Shown piece by piece: positions 40,885-53,400 of a stretch of 64,000 nt of DNA. The notes under the pieces are model-generated. The model was not told where the DNA came from, made no database searches, and worked only from the letters and a program-made list of their open reading frames with translations. Positions within the stretch are counted from its first letter, which is position 1. The number at the start of each line of letters is the position of its first letter. The stretch spans positions 4,190,382 through 4,254,381 of the forward strand of contig VXBM01000001.1 of NCBI GenBank assembly GCA_013400155.1, in the 5' to 3' direction. The translations under genes and the position numbers were made by a program. The stretch is from Helopsaltes ochotensis (lineage: Eukaryota > Chordata > Aves > Passeriformes > Locustellidae).

Positions 40885-41575
40885 TAATGAGTCAGGTTAC
40901 AGGTCTGTCTAGGCACTATTCAATCTCCAATAAAGACAGTAAAATACATCTGCAGAACAAATAAATGATACTTTCTTTAAGTACTATTTCAACATTAGGT
41001 AGTCGGTATTTTGCACAATGCAGTACCAACATTTTTCAGGTAGGTGCAAAGTTGAAGCTGAGGTGATGGGGATGGCTGAGACAGCAGTACAGGTTCCTCA
41101 TTTAGTGGAGTGAAAGTGTTTACAGAGTTTTGGGAGCATCCCTCCCCAGCAGTAAGACCTCACACATCATCTGGAGTTAGTAGTGCTGCTGCTGAGAGAA
41201 TGAGAAAACTAAATTCAGAAACCTCTACCTTAAACTACGGGAAATGCCACCAAGTTCAATGGGACTATTCAATACAAGCATGTAAAAATAAAATTACTAC
41301 AATCCTAACAGACTTGTTAAGTTTTGCTGCACAATAGCAGGAAATATGTAAATAAGTATTTTTATTGTACTACCTTCCTGCAGGTTCTGATTTACAAGTC
41401 TTTCTATTTGTTGCCTACCAACATCCTCAGTGTCTCCAGCAAGCTATGGAAAACAAATCAGGACAAGCTTCCAGCGGGGCATAAACCCCACATAATTTTT
41501 TCCCACACGCTAACTGCTCGCCCAACGTTTTCATAGGCGAGTGCAGGCTTTAAGGAGCGGCACGGACCCTCGTTT

Positions 41576-42030
41576 GTGCCGTGTGAAGGAGAACGCGGGG
41601 CGTCTGAGGGAGCAGCACGGCCCCGCGGCCGTGCCGTGTGAGGGCGAACGCGGGGCGTCTGAAGGAGCAGCCCGGCCCCGCGGCCGTGCCGTGTGAGGGC
41701 GAACGCGGGGCGTCTGAAGGAGCAGCACGGCCCCGCGGCCGTGCCGTGTGAGGGCGAACGCGGGGCGTCTGAAGGAGCAGCACGGCCCCGCGGCGGTGCC
41801 GTGTGAAGGAGAACGCGGGGTGTCTGAAGGAGCAGCACGGCCCCGCGGCCGTGCCGTGTAAAGGCGAAGGCGGGGTGTCTGAAGGAGCAGCACGGCCCCG
41901 CGGCCGTGCCGTGTGAAGGAGAACGCGGGGCGTCTGAAGGAGCAGCACGGCCCCGCGGCGGTGCCGTGTGAAGGAGAACGCGGGGTGTCCGAAGGAGCAG
42001 CCCGGCCCCGCGGCCGTGCCGTGTGAGGGC
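41576..42030 (+). repeat. GC-rich 55-bp minisatellite, about 8 units plus degenerate edge copies
   Basis: Unit starts (GTGCCGTGTG) recur every 55 bases from 41576 to 42016, with a partial degenerate copy just before 41576. Units differ at a few positions (GAAGGAGAACG versus GAGGGCGAACG; CACGG versus CCCGG; GGCCGTG versus GGCGGTG). Most carry an inverted repeat GCACGGCC-CCGC-GGCCGTGC, first at 41615-41634. Very CpG-rich. Because the unit lacks any stop on the minus strand and 55 is not a multiple of 3, all three minus frames stay open across it. Confidence 0.95.
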
Positions 42031-42175
42031 GAAGGCGCGCAGTTCATCTCCCCACAGCCGGGGCCGGGGCCGCTCCCAGCGCGGAACCCGCGGCAGCGGC
42101 GCCCCCTGGCGGTGCCGGGCAGGGCTGCGCCCCGGAGCGCCCAGGTCGGACCCGCGCTCACGCAACGGAAATGAA
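42031..42175. promoter_or_regulatory. CpG-rich segment beside the minisatellite
   Basis: Very GC- and CpG-rich non-repetitive sequence extends from the minisatellite to about 42165, where composition drops abruptly to AT-rich. It contains a CTCF-like motif. It could be a CpG-island promoter for an unannotated transcript, but no exon or coding start is recognisable. Confidence 0.4.
42099..42112 (-). promoter_or_regulatory. candidate CTCF binding motif
   Basis: On the minus strand this reads CCGCCAGGGGGCGC, one base from the CTCF core consensus CCACCAGGGGGCGC and keeping the invariant CAGGGGGCGC. It sits in CpG-rich DNA between two genes. Occupancy cannot be judged from sequence. Confidence 0.5.
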
Positions 42176-42179
42176 AAGA

Positions 42180-43319
42180 ATGACTTTCTTTTAATCTGCG
42201 TTGCTTCTGGCTATTTATTGCGTTCTTTCAAAAATCAGACTACAGTGAAGGCTTCGGTGAAATGCTGTAAAGAACCTACCACATTCAAACCAATATTTAG
42301 CACTTTCTGGATCAGAAATATTGGGTAGTGTCTCACTGTACTGCAGAAGTGAGAACACAGATGTTCAGAGGGCTTTTTAAACTCTTTTCTGAAAGTCAAG
42401 GTCACCTTTCCAAGATCGTTGGTTTACAGCGGGGCTCAGCCGTGATTACTTCGTCTTCCTTCAATCTATCAATATAATCAAACTGCCTACAAGCATCCCT
42501 CAAAAATGCACAAATATTTATTTGTAAGAAGTCCAAGCCAAATCACTTGATGCAAGTTTTCCCTTTTCAAAAAGGACTCTCAGCTACGGTAATGCAAATC
42601 CACACATTCAAAAACAAGGGCTATTACTGTTCTACGCCAGCACTGTTATTAACAAAATGTTGTCTTTTGTCCTCTTCAATTTCTACTGACATCCCAAAGA
42701 CTCGGATTAAAATGAACTTCAATGAATGATTCAATTAAAAATACAAGTGCCAATTTTTATTAATTATGCAGTAAATAAAAACAAGTAAAATAATACTACA
42801 AGAAATATGCAAAAATGAAGAGGTATGATCTATCAGTTTGTACTGAGCACCAAGAGGACTCATCCAACATGGAATGCATCACAAGCAGTATATGTATGGA
42901 AAGCAGATTTTTAAGTTCCATATATGAGGCACCTGAAAACTGCTGCCCCAAAGCACTTACTGAAGGATAAGGCTGAAGGAAATCTTTGAGGAAAAAGGAT
43001 ACTACAGAGCAAAGAAAAACACAGTCGAAAAAATATAGGCTTAGAATATTTAATGTACTCGCTCCATGAACCATGTTAAGTGATACTGTATCAAGTAGAA
43101 ATAAAAAGGTATTAACAAATTATGATGACCAACACTACAACAGCTGTTTCACTGTAAATCACGGTTTAACTTTTCAGAATGCGCTTCTCATACTGACAAC
43201 CATCTTGGCTGCCACCCACTGACACCAACTCAGAGCAGCGGGCAGCAGTAACAGATTTCAAGAACTTTTAAACCAAAAATAAATTGGCTTAATCAAGAGA
43301 GATGATTTTTAAATAGCTT
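42180..43319. other. intergenic between minisatellite and DUSP11 promoter
   Basis: AT-rich, no recognised gene or repeat. Confidence 0.35.
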
Positions 43320-43436
43320 TTTAAATCGACATCACTCGCACATCCCTGACTACGGGAGCCGCTCCATTTCCAAGCACGCAACCGCAGAACAACTCAGCAC
43401 CGGCGCTCCCGAGGCTGCGGCGTTGGCGGGGACGCG

Positions 43437-43514
43437 NNNNNNNNNNNNNNNNNNNNNNNNNNNNNNNNNNNNNNNNNNNNNNNNNNNNNNNNNNNNNNNN
43501 NNNNNNNNNNNNNN
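43437..43514. other. assembly gap of 78 N
   Basis: N run inside the DUSP11 CpG island. Open frames drawn through it are meaningless. Confidence 0.99.
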
Positions 43515-44007
43515 GAAGGTTCTGTGTCGCACCAGCCTTTCCTTCCTCCGCCAGGGAAATCCTGTCCGGGTACGGGCCGCCCGCAGCCCCGCTCCTCCCC
43601 GCCCCGCCCCGCCGCCGCACGGGCTCTTCCCTGTCACCGTCTGTAGCCCGCGCCCTTCCCCTCACAGCCCGCCCGCCTCCCTCGACAGCCGCCTGCCCGC
43701 CCCCCGCAGCCGGGCCGCGACCTCCCCCCGCCCCGGTCTCTGTTTGTCCCTACCCCGAGCTCAGCCGCTGTCGAGCCGTGGGCCGGCCCCGCAGCCGGTG
43801 CTGCCCCGGGGACATGCGGCTGTGAGGGGCAGCCTCATCAGCGTCATCCGCGGAGCGGGGGCATGGGGGCCGCTCCCCTCGCCCCCCCGCCCGGGCCCCC
43901 CCGAGTTCGGCGGGCGCCCGGCGTCCAGCGGGATCGGACCCGTCTGGGTTAGGGGGGAGCAGGTGGCGGTCCTTCCGTTGCTGAGGTGCCGGCCTCGCCT
44001 CTTGCAG

Positions 44008-44193
44008 CTGCCTGGACGTTCTTCTCGATGAGACGGGTTCTAACTGGGAGCGCAAGGGCGGAATAGACGGCTGCGAGCCGCAGGAGTGGGACAGAAGGGA
44101 CTGCCAGGAAGATCTTCGTGCCTGCAGCGCTGCTGCCAGAGTTAGAGAGAAACCTGCCGCCTCTCCTCTCTTGTGATCACCTGGAGAGGAGAG
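44008..44193 (+). other. DUSP11: probable DUSP11 5' non-coding exon end (donor at 44194) with a 12-codon upstream ORF
   Basis: A consensus donor GAG|GTGAGT places an exon end at 44193. If this exon is joined to an acceptor at 44395-44396, an in-frame TAG at 44143-44145 lies upstream of the ATG at 44445, and no other in-frame ATG lies between them. This supports 44445 as the translation start. A short upstream ORF (ATG 44028, stop 44064-44066) lies in this exon. Whether the exon begins at the CTCTTGCAG at about 44007 or extends further upstream is unknown. Confidence 0.45.
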
Positions 44194-44444
44194 GTGAGTT
44201 GTCTTTCCCTCTTGTCATGCTGTAGCAGTGGAGGAGTAGGCTAGCTTGCAAGGTGCAGAACTTGTTCAGGACGGCTTCAAGCCCCAGCTGGCTGCTTGGT
44301 TTGTTTTATTTGAGACTCAGCCCTGTGCAAAGGCCCACTGATGGAGAAAGAGATTAGCACCGTGTTAACCGCGCGGTTCTCTCTCCTTTGCTGCAGTGCC
44401 CACTTTCACCGCTGCCTCCTGCTCTGCCTGCTCCTGCTTTCAGC

Positions 44445-47400
44445 ATGGTAAAGAAGAATACTATCCCTGATGGGTAAGTATCCCTCACACTAAGCAAGAG
44501 GCAGGAGCGGGCATCCCACAGAGAGGGGCACTGACTGCCCCAGGCGCTTTCTTGCCTCAAGCATCTTCACCACCTACAGACAGGTAAGGTAGGTATTTTC
44601 TCCAAGACAGAAACAGCCCAGCCATTCATCCCCCAGGTGAGTATAATGCTCCAACCTGTCTGTGAACAATGCTCCTTCATCGGCCACACACAGTTCCTTC
44701 TTCCTAATCTTTTTACCCCCAAGTGTATGTTTACTGGGGAAGTGTGAGAGTGATCCATACTCCTGACTACTCACGTTTGCTGCTAGGAATGGCAGAAGAG
44801 TTGATAAGATGGGAGCAGATGGTTGCATGCATAAGACGAAGGAATATCTGTGGGAATTCAGATCCAGAAACGTCCTGGGTTGTTTCTAACAAGAGGATGA
44901 CAGAAATGTTGTATCAACAAAAATAATCCCAAATTAACCCAAATGCACCATACAGGCTTTCTGATTACTTGATTGGGAGTGCATATGAGGACCACAGAAC
45001 GATGTCATTTAAAACAGCTACAGTTCTATTCTTCAGCTCTAATAAAGCACAAAAAAAATCCAAGTTAAGAGTTTTAACCCATGTGTTTTTGATAACATCA
45101 ATACAAACTTTTTGGATAGGAGGGTATGCTGAGATAAAAAGGCACGCTGTAATGGGGCAATAACTTGCAGTTTATACATTATTTGAGGAAAGAATTACAT
45201 TATGCTGGTTTCAGGGGAAGTGTGAAGTAGGTTTATTAAGAGCATTCTTAGGAGGAGCAATAAGATACAAAAAACACATATTCCTGTAATATTTGTTGGC
45301 CTAAAAGCAGTAAATAGAAACAAAAAATAAACAATTTAAAAAATTAAGAGGCTGAAGTTTTTTCCATGGCTGACAAACACAGGAATTAAAATTAGAATAA
45401 ACTTTAAGAAAAGCTGTTTAGCATCTGAAAATTTTGATGAAATTTCAATTACATGGATAAAAGTGAGCTAAAGTGGGTTAGTTTTTTAAGCAGTGATTCA
45501 GAAATCTGAAAACAATTAATTGTCCTTGTTTTCTTCAACCTTGGAAATTGCTACTAGAACTTAGAGAATCAGGTGCTCATTTCTCCATTCTTACTTCCCT
45601 CTTGCATTTGAACTAGAGAAGCTTTCAGGTTGCATGGATTTCTTAAGTATGGAAGAATCAGTGGACTGTACTTTTGACTTCTGCAATTGGAAACTAATAC
45701 CTTTCAACAGGAGAAATAGCTACTCTCAAGTATTTGGTTATAAAGTTAGTATTACCTTCTGACAAAGTGCCTGATACTGAAGTGCTTTCAGCTTCTCCAG
45801 ATAGTTTTTATACTGCTGAGAAATGAAGCTAGACATCCGCAGTAACGGGCTTGGCAGTAAAGAAATTGAAGGCCTTGTCAGCCCCTCGGTCTCATGCAGC
45901 AGGATATGGATGTCAATTCAGTAAGCCAGGAAGACGTAGAAGAGAACCCTGGAAGGGACTTAAGGAAAATAATTTGAGTCTAGGGGATTCTGCACATGCA
46001 ATTTACTGGCCCCAGAAATAGGTGTGGGCAGAAGTGAGGTTGTGGTACCCTGGATTATAAGGACATGTCCAGATGGTGCAGACTGTGGAAGTACAACCTC
46101 AATCACCATGTTGTAATAGCAATACTCTTAACAGTAACTCTTGGTTTAATAGCATTGCAAGAGATAAGGAAAAGTGACGCTACATAGTGGAATCTTTTAA
46201 GATTGTCTTCCTGTTAGTGCCTCAATTCTTAACACTTTTAATCCAACTTTCATTATGCTAATTGAAGCAATACAATAAATTGGAGGTCTCAGTTAAGGTA
46301 GTAGGTAGGAATAGTGCAACTGAACAAGAAATGGTGAACCTTTTTTTAGGACAAGGGGTAATGACCTTAAAGTTCAAGAGGTTTACATCATATGTAAGGA
46401 AGACATTTTTTACTGTAAGGGTGGTGATGCACAGGAATGAGTTGCCGAGAGAAGTTCTGGGCACCCTTCCCTGTGAGTGTTTTCAAGGCTGGTTGGATGG
46501 GTCTTTGAGCAACCAGGTCTAGTGGAAGGTGTCCCTGCCTGTGGCAGAAGAGTTAGAACTAGATGGTGTTTAAGGCTTATTCCAACCCAAGCCATTCCAT
46601 GATAAAGAAAAGTACTTCACTTTTTTACCTGTAATGTCTTGGAACGGAGCTATGGTGTGGTGTCCATTGCAGTCTCAAACCTACAAAGTAGTGCTGATGA
46701 AGTAATTTTGTAGCAAAATGAGACATCAGTGTACAAGAGGGGTCCAAGTGACCCCTTGCTCTGCAGTTTCCACATGGAGTCAAGTTCTGGTTCTTCACAG
46801 TGTCTGAAATAGTTTTATTCTTCAGTAGTTCTACACTATGATGTTTTAGTGGAGAACCAGACAGTCCAAGCTGCATAAAAGTCATAAAATACTATGATGT
46901 TTTTACAGATACATACTCAGTTGTGCTTCAGCATCCAAAATCCTGCTGTGGCTATAATTACATAAACTCTAATTCAGTTCTGAAGAACATCTGCAGAAAT
47001 GTCACCTTCTGGCATGTTTCCCTTGACTAGTATAAAAAATACTGAGTGGGATCTTTTTGTTAGAAGGGCAGAGCTGAATTATTTTTGTCTATGCACTATA
47101 AAGATGCTTCTTTAACTGATCTTTTCCTGTGCAGATTTAAAGCATCAGCATTTTCATTTAGACAGGAGTATTAAATACGGTGGCATAATGGATTGTGCAT
47201 GTGCAACAGTGAGTGGGAGAGGAGGATGATATTTTATTTGTAAAAGTATTTCCTATCATGAGTTTTGAATCTGGTGTCTATAGAGGTATGGAAGTCAATT
47301 GGAGAATCAGTCTTCATGTATATCATGCAGTATCAGTAGCCAAAAAAAGGGAAAAGTGATTCCAAGTGGTATTTTTCAAATTATCTTGCTAGAAGTGGCA

Positions 47401-50400
47401 GTATTTCAGTAGTTGTTAAAGTAAATCTTACTATGAATTAGTTCTAAACCAGAAAATTTTACTGGAAATTAAAGCTTCCGTATGACCTTAACAATGTTAA
47501 TGTTAAAATAAGTTACAAAAAAATAATTGTTCCACATCTGGCTTTATTAAAACTTTAAAATCAAAGCAGATAAAATATGCAGCTGGATGTAATTCATAAT
47601 CAGTTTCTTTATGTCCAGCTTGTTTTTCATTCAAGCCTCTGTTAGTTCTTAGTCACTGGTTCAGGGATGATGATGGTGCTGAGTCTGTGGTAACACCTCT
47701 GAGTCCTGCCTTTCTTCCTTCCACTCCTGTTCTAGCTGGATACAAATCACGTGGCACAGGTCTCACTCATAATTGCTGAAGTGCTTAGTAAAGTCTTTGC
47801 TCCTGTAATTCCTGTTCATGTGACTACCTGCAGCTCATCTTTGATCATTTCTGCCTTTATCCATATTTTTCTGTAAGTTTGGCTTTCTTTAGTCCAGGCC
47901 ACTTTTAATTCCCAACCATGTTCCTTTGTTGATGAAAAGTGCCGTCTGCTCATTTTCTACCATAGAGCTGTCAGCAGCTTTTGTATTTCTTGCTGATTGT
48001 GCAGATTTTTTTTTTTCTGGGAGGATTGAAATGGCTTTAAATACAAGAGAATAAAACCCCAAGTTTATTAAGGTCTGACAACAAACTGGGTAATCCTGGG
48101 GTATTGTTCTGTAAATCCCCTAATATGAAAAAGGTTCTGAGTTTTTACAAAGCCTTTTTTACATCGTTAATTAAGGAAAATAAGATATTAAAGCCCTTTT
48201 TTGATACTTTCTTTTTGACTTCTAAACCCTCCTATCTATGATAATTATGGTTTATTCCCACTCACAGATTTGCAAGAGAAAGCAGGTTAAAATTGCACTG
48301 AATTTCTGATCTTAATTGATACACGTACAATTTACATCTCTTAAATAGAAGTAAATGGAACATAGTCTCAGACTTTCATTTTCATATTTTACAGCAAACA
48401 TAAAGCTACCAGACTCCAGAGTTTACAAACATAAAAATTCACTTAGGAAGACGTATCCTGCAAAAAATTTAGAATTTAGTAAAAGATTTTATTTGAAACA
48501 CCTCTCAGTGATCTCATCTTTAGCTTGCCCCTATATTTTCTCACTTTGTATCTGGTCTACAGACCAGCTGTTTGCAACAGGCTTCCTAATGATGAGTTGT
48601 TATTACTCCTTTGTTGCTTTATTTGTTGTCCATTAAACTAAGCACCTGTATGTCTGCACTGTGAGCCTTGATCTGTTCTTTGCCTCATGGTGAAGATTAC
48701 AGAGAGAAGTTATGACAAGTTAAAGACATGGATGGCTGTAGGAGATGGTTACCAGTCACCCTGTTTTATGTTTCCTTTGTTACTTCCAAGCATCTCTGAA
48801 TGATGATGTTGTTATTTATATACTATGACAAACGTAATTATAGATATTTCATTGAGAATTCTTGCAGCCAGCTTCCAGGTTTTTTTAATGGTCTGGTACA
48901 GGAATTGTGAAGAAAACAAAGTAACTCAGTGGTTAGAATATTTTAAAATTAAGTATTCAGTTTATTTCATTAAATGGTATAGTTTAATGAACATTAGAAA
49001 GGAATCTAGAAGCTTTTGTATGCTCCCTTTAAAGGGAGAGATTAATTTAAGGATTAATTGAGAAAATTGCAAGGGAATGAACACCAGTGTTAAAGAATCT
49101 AGTAGAAATGTTTTGTATTTTAATAGTTGAGGTATTAGCCAAAAATGCAAAAAGCCTGTGTAGATTTTAAGTCATCCAGCTGCAGCTTGTTAGATTATAG
49201 AGATTATTTGCACTTGCAGAAGAAGAAAAAATAATAGTTCTAAATTTAGTAAATTACCTCTTTGAAGGTAAAATTGATCTGCTGATTAACTTGTTTTTTC
49301 TCTTCCAATAATGCTTTCCATCCTTTTTTTGAAAATTGAAATCTCTTAAATGTATATCAAGAGCTTTTTCAGTACAATGTAGAACTTTTGCATACCAGTT
49401 CTTTGTGGTTTTGGAATTGCAAGTGTTTTGAGTGTTGTAACAAGTCTTCCTATTGGTGATTTGTGGTAGGCTTTGGTGTGATGAAATATCCTCTGTATTT
49501 TTCAAAATGGTGAGAAAAGTTCAATCAAGAGTGTTTCTTTGAAAAAAAAAGCATATTACAAAGGAAACAGTTTTGGAAAATACAGATGATTCATATTGTT
49601 AATGAAAATAAACTTTGCATTTCATTGTCAATTAAATGATTGATGTCTGCCTATGCAACTTTAAGGTGTTTGATTCAGTCGGGTTGAAAAATATCCACCA
49701 ACTACAACAATACATTTTTACCTGTTGAACCTTACACATCTGTTATGCTTTATATTGTGGTACTTGTTGGTAAATGTTTTGCTGCCATTTTGAGGAGAGA
49801 AATTTCTTGGAAGTTGAAGAAGAAGGAAGAAAGGAAAAAGACTCTTTTCAAATATCCTGGTGATACTTTGAATCTGCTTCATGGAATAATTGCAGATTTG
49901 GGACCTAATTGTACCGTATGATAACAGCAATTTTTATGTGCTTTGTGCTATGGGTGTCTCCTGTTGAATGATGCAACTTGAAAATATTTAAAAATTAATA
50001 TTTCTTTCCTTGTAGATGGCGGAGTTTGACACCAGTTGGACAGCCTATACCAGGAACGAGATTTATTGCATTCAAAGTACCTTTAAAAGGGGTATGTATA
50101 AAAGTAACTGCAAATTGTCTGTATTAGATAAACTGCAAAACTAATTAAGACTAGCATTACTATACATGCAAATTTCAAGGAAGTTTTTGTAAAAATAATT
50201 TATTCAGATTTAGGTCTTTCAGCCATCTGGCTTTTTAAAATAAAATTCTATATTTTTTCTTATTTTTCTTTATATCTGACATTACTCTTTTTATTTATCT
50301 TTTAAAAATAATCAAGCTTCTAAATCAATCGGCATAATTCATTTGATCACTATTAAGTGGCCTAAATTCATAATCTTATTTAATATCTTTTCATGGCTGT

Positions 50401-53400
50401 TTTAAGAAAATTATATGGAAGAGCTTCTGATATGAGTGACAATCTAGGCAATGTAAACCAAAGTATAATTTTATGGAAATTAAGCACTCACTGAAGGATA
50501 CCAGCCACTGCAGAACTTTTAAAATTATAGATCCAGAGGGGCAATTTCATAAGCAAAAAGCTTCAGTGATCTGGTGGAATGTATTATAGCTAAAAAAGAA
50601 GTCTTCATAGAGTTCTTCTATTTTACTAATTAATTAATTAAAAAGTACTTTTATTAGTAATTCCTTTAGAGTCTTACTAACATGAAGTGCCATCCTAAGC
50701 TATTAAATACACTATTAAGTAAGCTATTAAATCTTTAAATTCTTTGATTCTAAAATATGTGGAGGTCATCTTGTTGAGACTGTTCAGTTCCTTAGTGCCT
50801 ATGCCTTTTTGGAGGCATAGGGCAAATTAGTGTTGATTTATACAGAAGGACAAATAGGACATGTGCTACATAAATTAACTTTTACAAGTCCTTGCTTTAG
50901 ATACAGAGGAAGTAAAAGTTTCTAAGCACTTTCAAAGAAAGTACAGTGGCCTGGCATAATTATAGCAGCTAAAGGGAAATGTTATATCTAAGCTTCCGTC
51001 TACAGGTTACTCTCTAGTATTCATACACAAAAATTTTGGTTCTTTGGGTATATTACTACCCATTACATTTTCAGTCAGCATTCAGTTCAGTTTTATTAGG
51101 AAGTGAAATGCAGGATTTGCTTCCTGCAGCTACTTTTACAGCTTTAGGATGATGGTTTGGTTCCTTGGACACCAAGGATCTCATACTTAACATGTTATGT
51201 TCTCCAAGATGTGGATGGATTGTACAGCAGTTGTTTGATTTTCCACCAAGACTGACAGTCAACAAATCAAGCTGTGAATATAAAATCCAGTAGAGTTACA
51301 TTGGCTTCTTTGCTCTTGTCACAAGGACCACTTCACATCAGCATGTTACTCATTTCCTGTTCTGCTGATCTCACGGGGGTGTAGATCTCTGTTCTGGGAA
51401 GCTGTCTTGGCCAGATATACCCAAGGATGCAAAATTTGTAACATTTCTGTCGCTTCAGTTTGTTCAGTCTCAACTATGCAAGACAGAGAAACGACAAGTC
51501 TGCCAGAGACCGTGTGCTTGAAGGTCATGGAGTTTGTGGCAGAATACACATAAAATGCGTGACTGTCTTGATTGTGATGTCTTTGTGGTCAGTAAATTTG
51601 TCTGAAAATGATGAAGACCTGATTGGTTATAGTTTGTTGGAGGTCCTGTTTTTCATTGAATTGGTGGAACAGACCTCTTAATGTCACCTCTTATGCAGCA
51701 GTTAGCTTCCTTGCTATGTATTAGGAAATTGGTGATTTTGCCCAAAGACAGACAACATATTTTCAGTATTTGAAGATACAGAGTTGTTGCCTTAGAAGAT
51801 GTGCTGTTAGTAAAGATCATGTGTTTACTTGGAAGGATTTTCTGTCCTTTCTTTCAGATCACCATTATAATGCTAACAGTAACATTGCAGGGTAGTAAGA
51901 ATTGGGCAAGTTCTTTCCCATGCCGTTAGGAGGATTTTTAAAATTGGTTCAGATTTCTCACATTTTCAAAGCCCTATTAAACACCTAACCTACTGAATAC
52001 TCAGCAGGAGTTTTTCAGAAAATTCCAGTGAGCCTTTCAAAACATAGTGTTTCATAACACATTTAACTATCTACTCAATATGTTTGGAGATACCTTATTT
52101 TTGTAAATGACATTTCTCCCCAGTTTGTTGTGTCATATAGTAAAAATTCTTTAGTGTTCTACTGTAGACCTTTTGCAGATTCACCTTTGTCACCTCAAAA
52201 TTGGTACGTTCAGTTTCAGATTCTACTAAGAGTCACTGCTGAGTAGCAGTGACATAACTGACTCATGTTCATTTTGTTTAAACTTCTACAACCTCCACTT
52301 TTTTCAGCAGTGCAGTGGTGTCTGAAATACATAGGACTGAATACTTTATTGCATCATTTCTAACCTCCTCCTTTTAGCTCAAGCTTCCTAATCACATATG
52401 ACTGCCCTGCTGTTTATTCTTTACTTTGGTTTCCTGTGTCTGTTTCCAGACTCGAGACAGGTGCTTGCTAGCATTTTACATCAGAATCTGTACAGTCAAA
52501 ACAAGGAATGGTTAGTTACCCTGTAGCATCTGTGTGGTCTGTGGCTGCCTTCCTTTCTGATAGTTCTGAGTCCAGTCTGCTTAATTTCTTGTTGAGGAAG
52601 GAACTGACAGGTTGTTGAGGCTGCTGCATCTTTTGCTACTGTCTTTATTGGTTCTCGCTGAGCCTGTGTCAAAAGGCTCTCACAGTGGACAAGTGCACTG
52701 TTCAGAGAAAATCCAGTCTTGAGTATATGAGGCATTTTCATATCTAAAGTGAAAAAAACCACACCTACAACAGGGTGAGTAAACGTTTTTCTCACTGTTT
52801 GTCAAATGAAATTAATTATTCATTATCCACCAACACACAGCTTTCTTCGTCACGATATTTAGTCTTATTTAATATTCCCCAGTGCTAAATGACATGCAAG
52901 TACACTCTCAAAAGAGATGAAGCAGGGATAAAAATGTCTGCACATCTGTGGGAAGAAAGTTAAACCTTTAGAAATGAACTCTTGTATCACAATTTCTTAC
53001 GGTTTATGTGGAATACACTTCTAGTTTTGGGTTACTGTACAGGACAAAATTTGTTTGGGGGAAGTAGATTGTAATGTTTTGCTTTTTAGTATATTTAGTT
53101 ACATAAAAATCAATATATACATGCTGCATCTTTCCGAATTTTTGTGTCTATCAAATTAGAGCTAGTTTTAATAATGTTTGTTAACATTGTACCAGCAGAA
53201 ATGCTCACATTGTCTCACATTTTCATCTAAATAGGAATACATAAATTTTTTGCTTTCTTTTTGGTTCCTCTTACCTGTATAATACATGGATGTGGTTATG
53301 ATAATTAAACATTCTCTTTCAAATATTGATGTTTCCTAGTACTGATTAAAACAGCTGACTATTACAAATGTCTTGTTACTGGAACATAAAAAGAAAATAC

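Larger units (their letters stand above)
43320..44200 (+). promoter_or_regulatory. DUSP11: CpG-island promoter of DUSP11 with 78-N gap
   Basis: Very GC- and CpG-rich sequence immediately upstream of the first coding exon. A cluster of SP1-type boxes (CCCCGCCCCGCCCCGCC, 43597-43613) is present and no TATA box was seen. A 78-N gap (43437-43514) lies in it. This fits a housekeeping CpG-island promoter; the start site cannot be placed. Confidence 0.65.

Noticed and set aside
41458..42165. Three overlapping minus-strand open frames, up to 235 aa, with repeated Arg/Gly/Pro/Ala sequence
   Set aside because: They run through the 55-bp minisatellite. The unit has no stop on the minus strand and 55 is not a multiple of 3, so all frames are open automatically. 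There are no splice or start features and no recognisable domain.
43321..44055. Arg/Pro/Gly-rich frames of 95-202 aa in the DUSP11 CpG island
   Set aside because: They cross a 78-N gap and reflect the low stop frequency of GC-rich promoter DNA.
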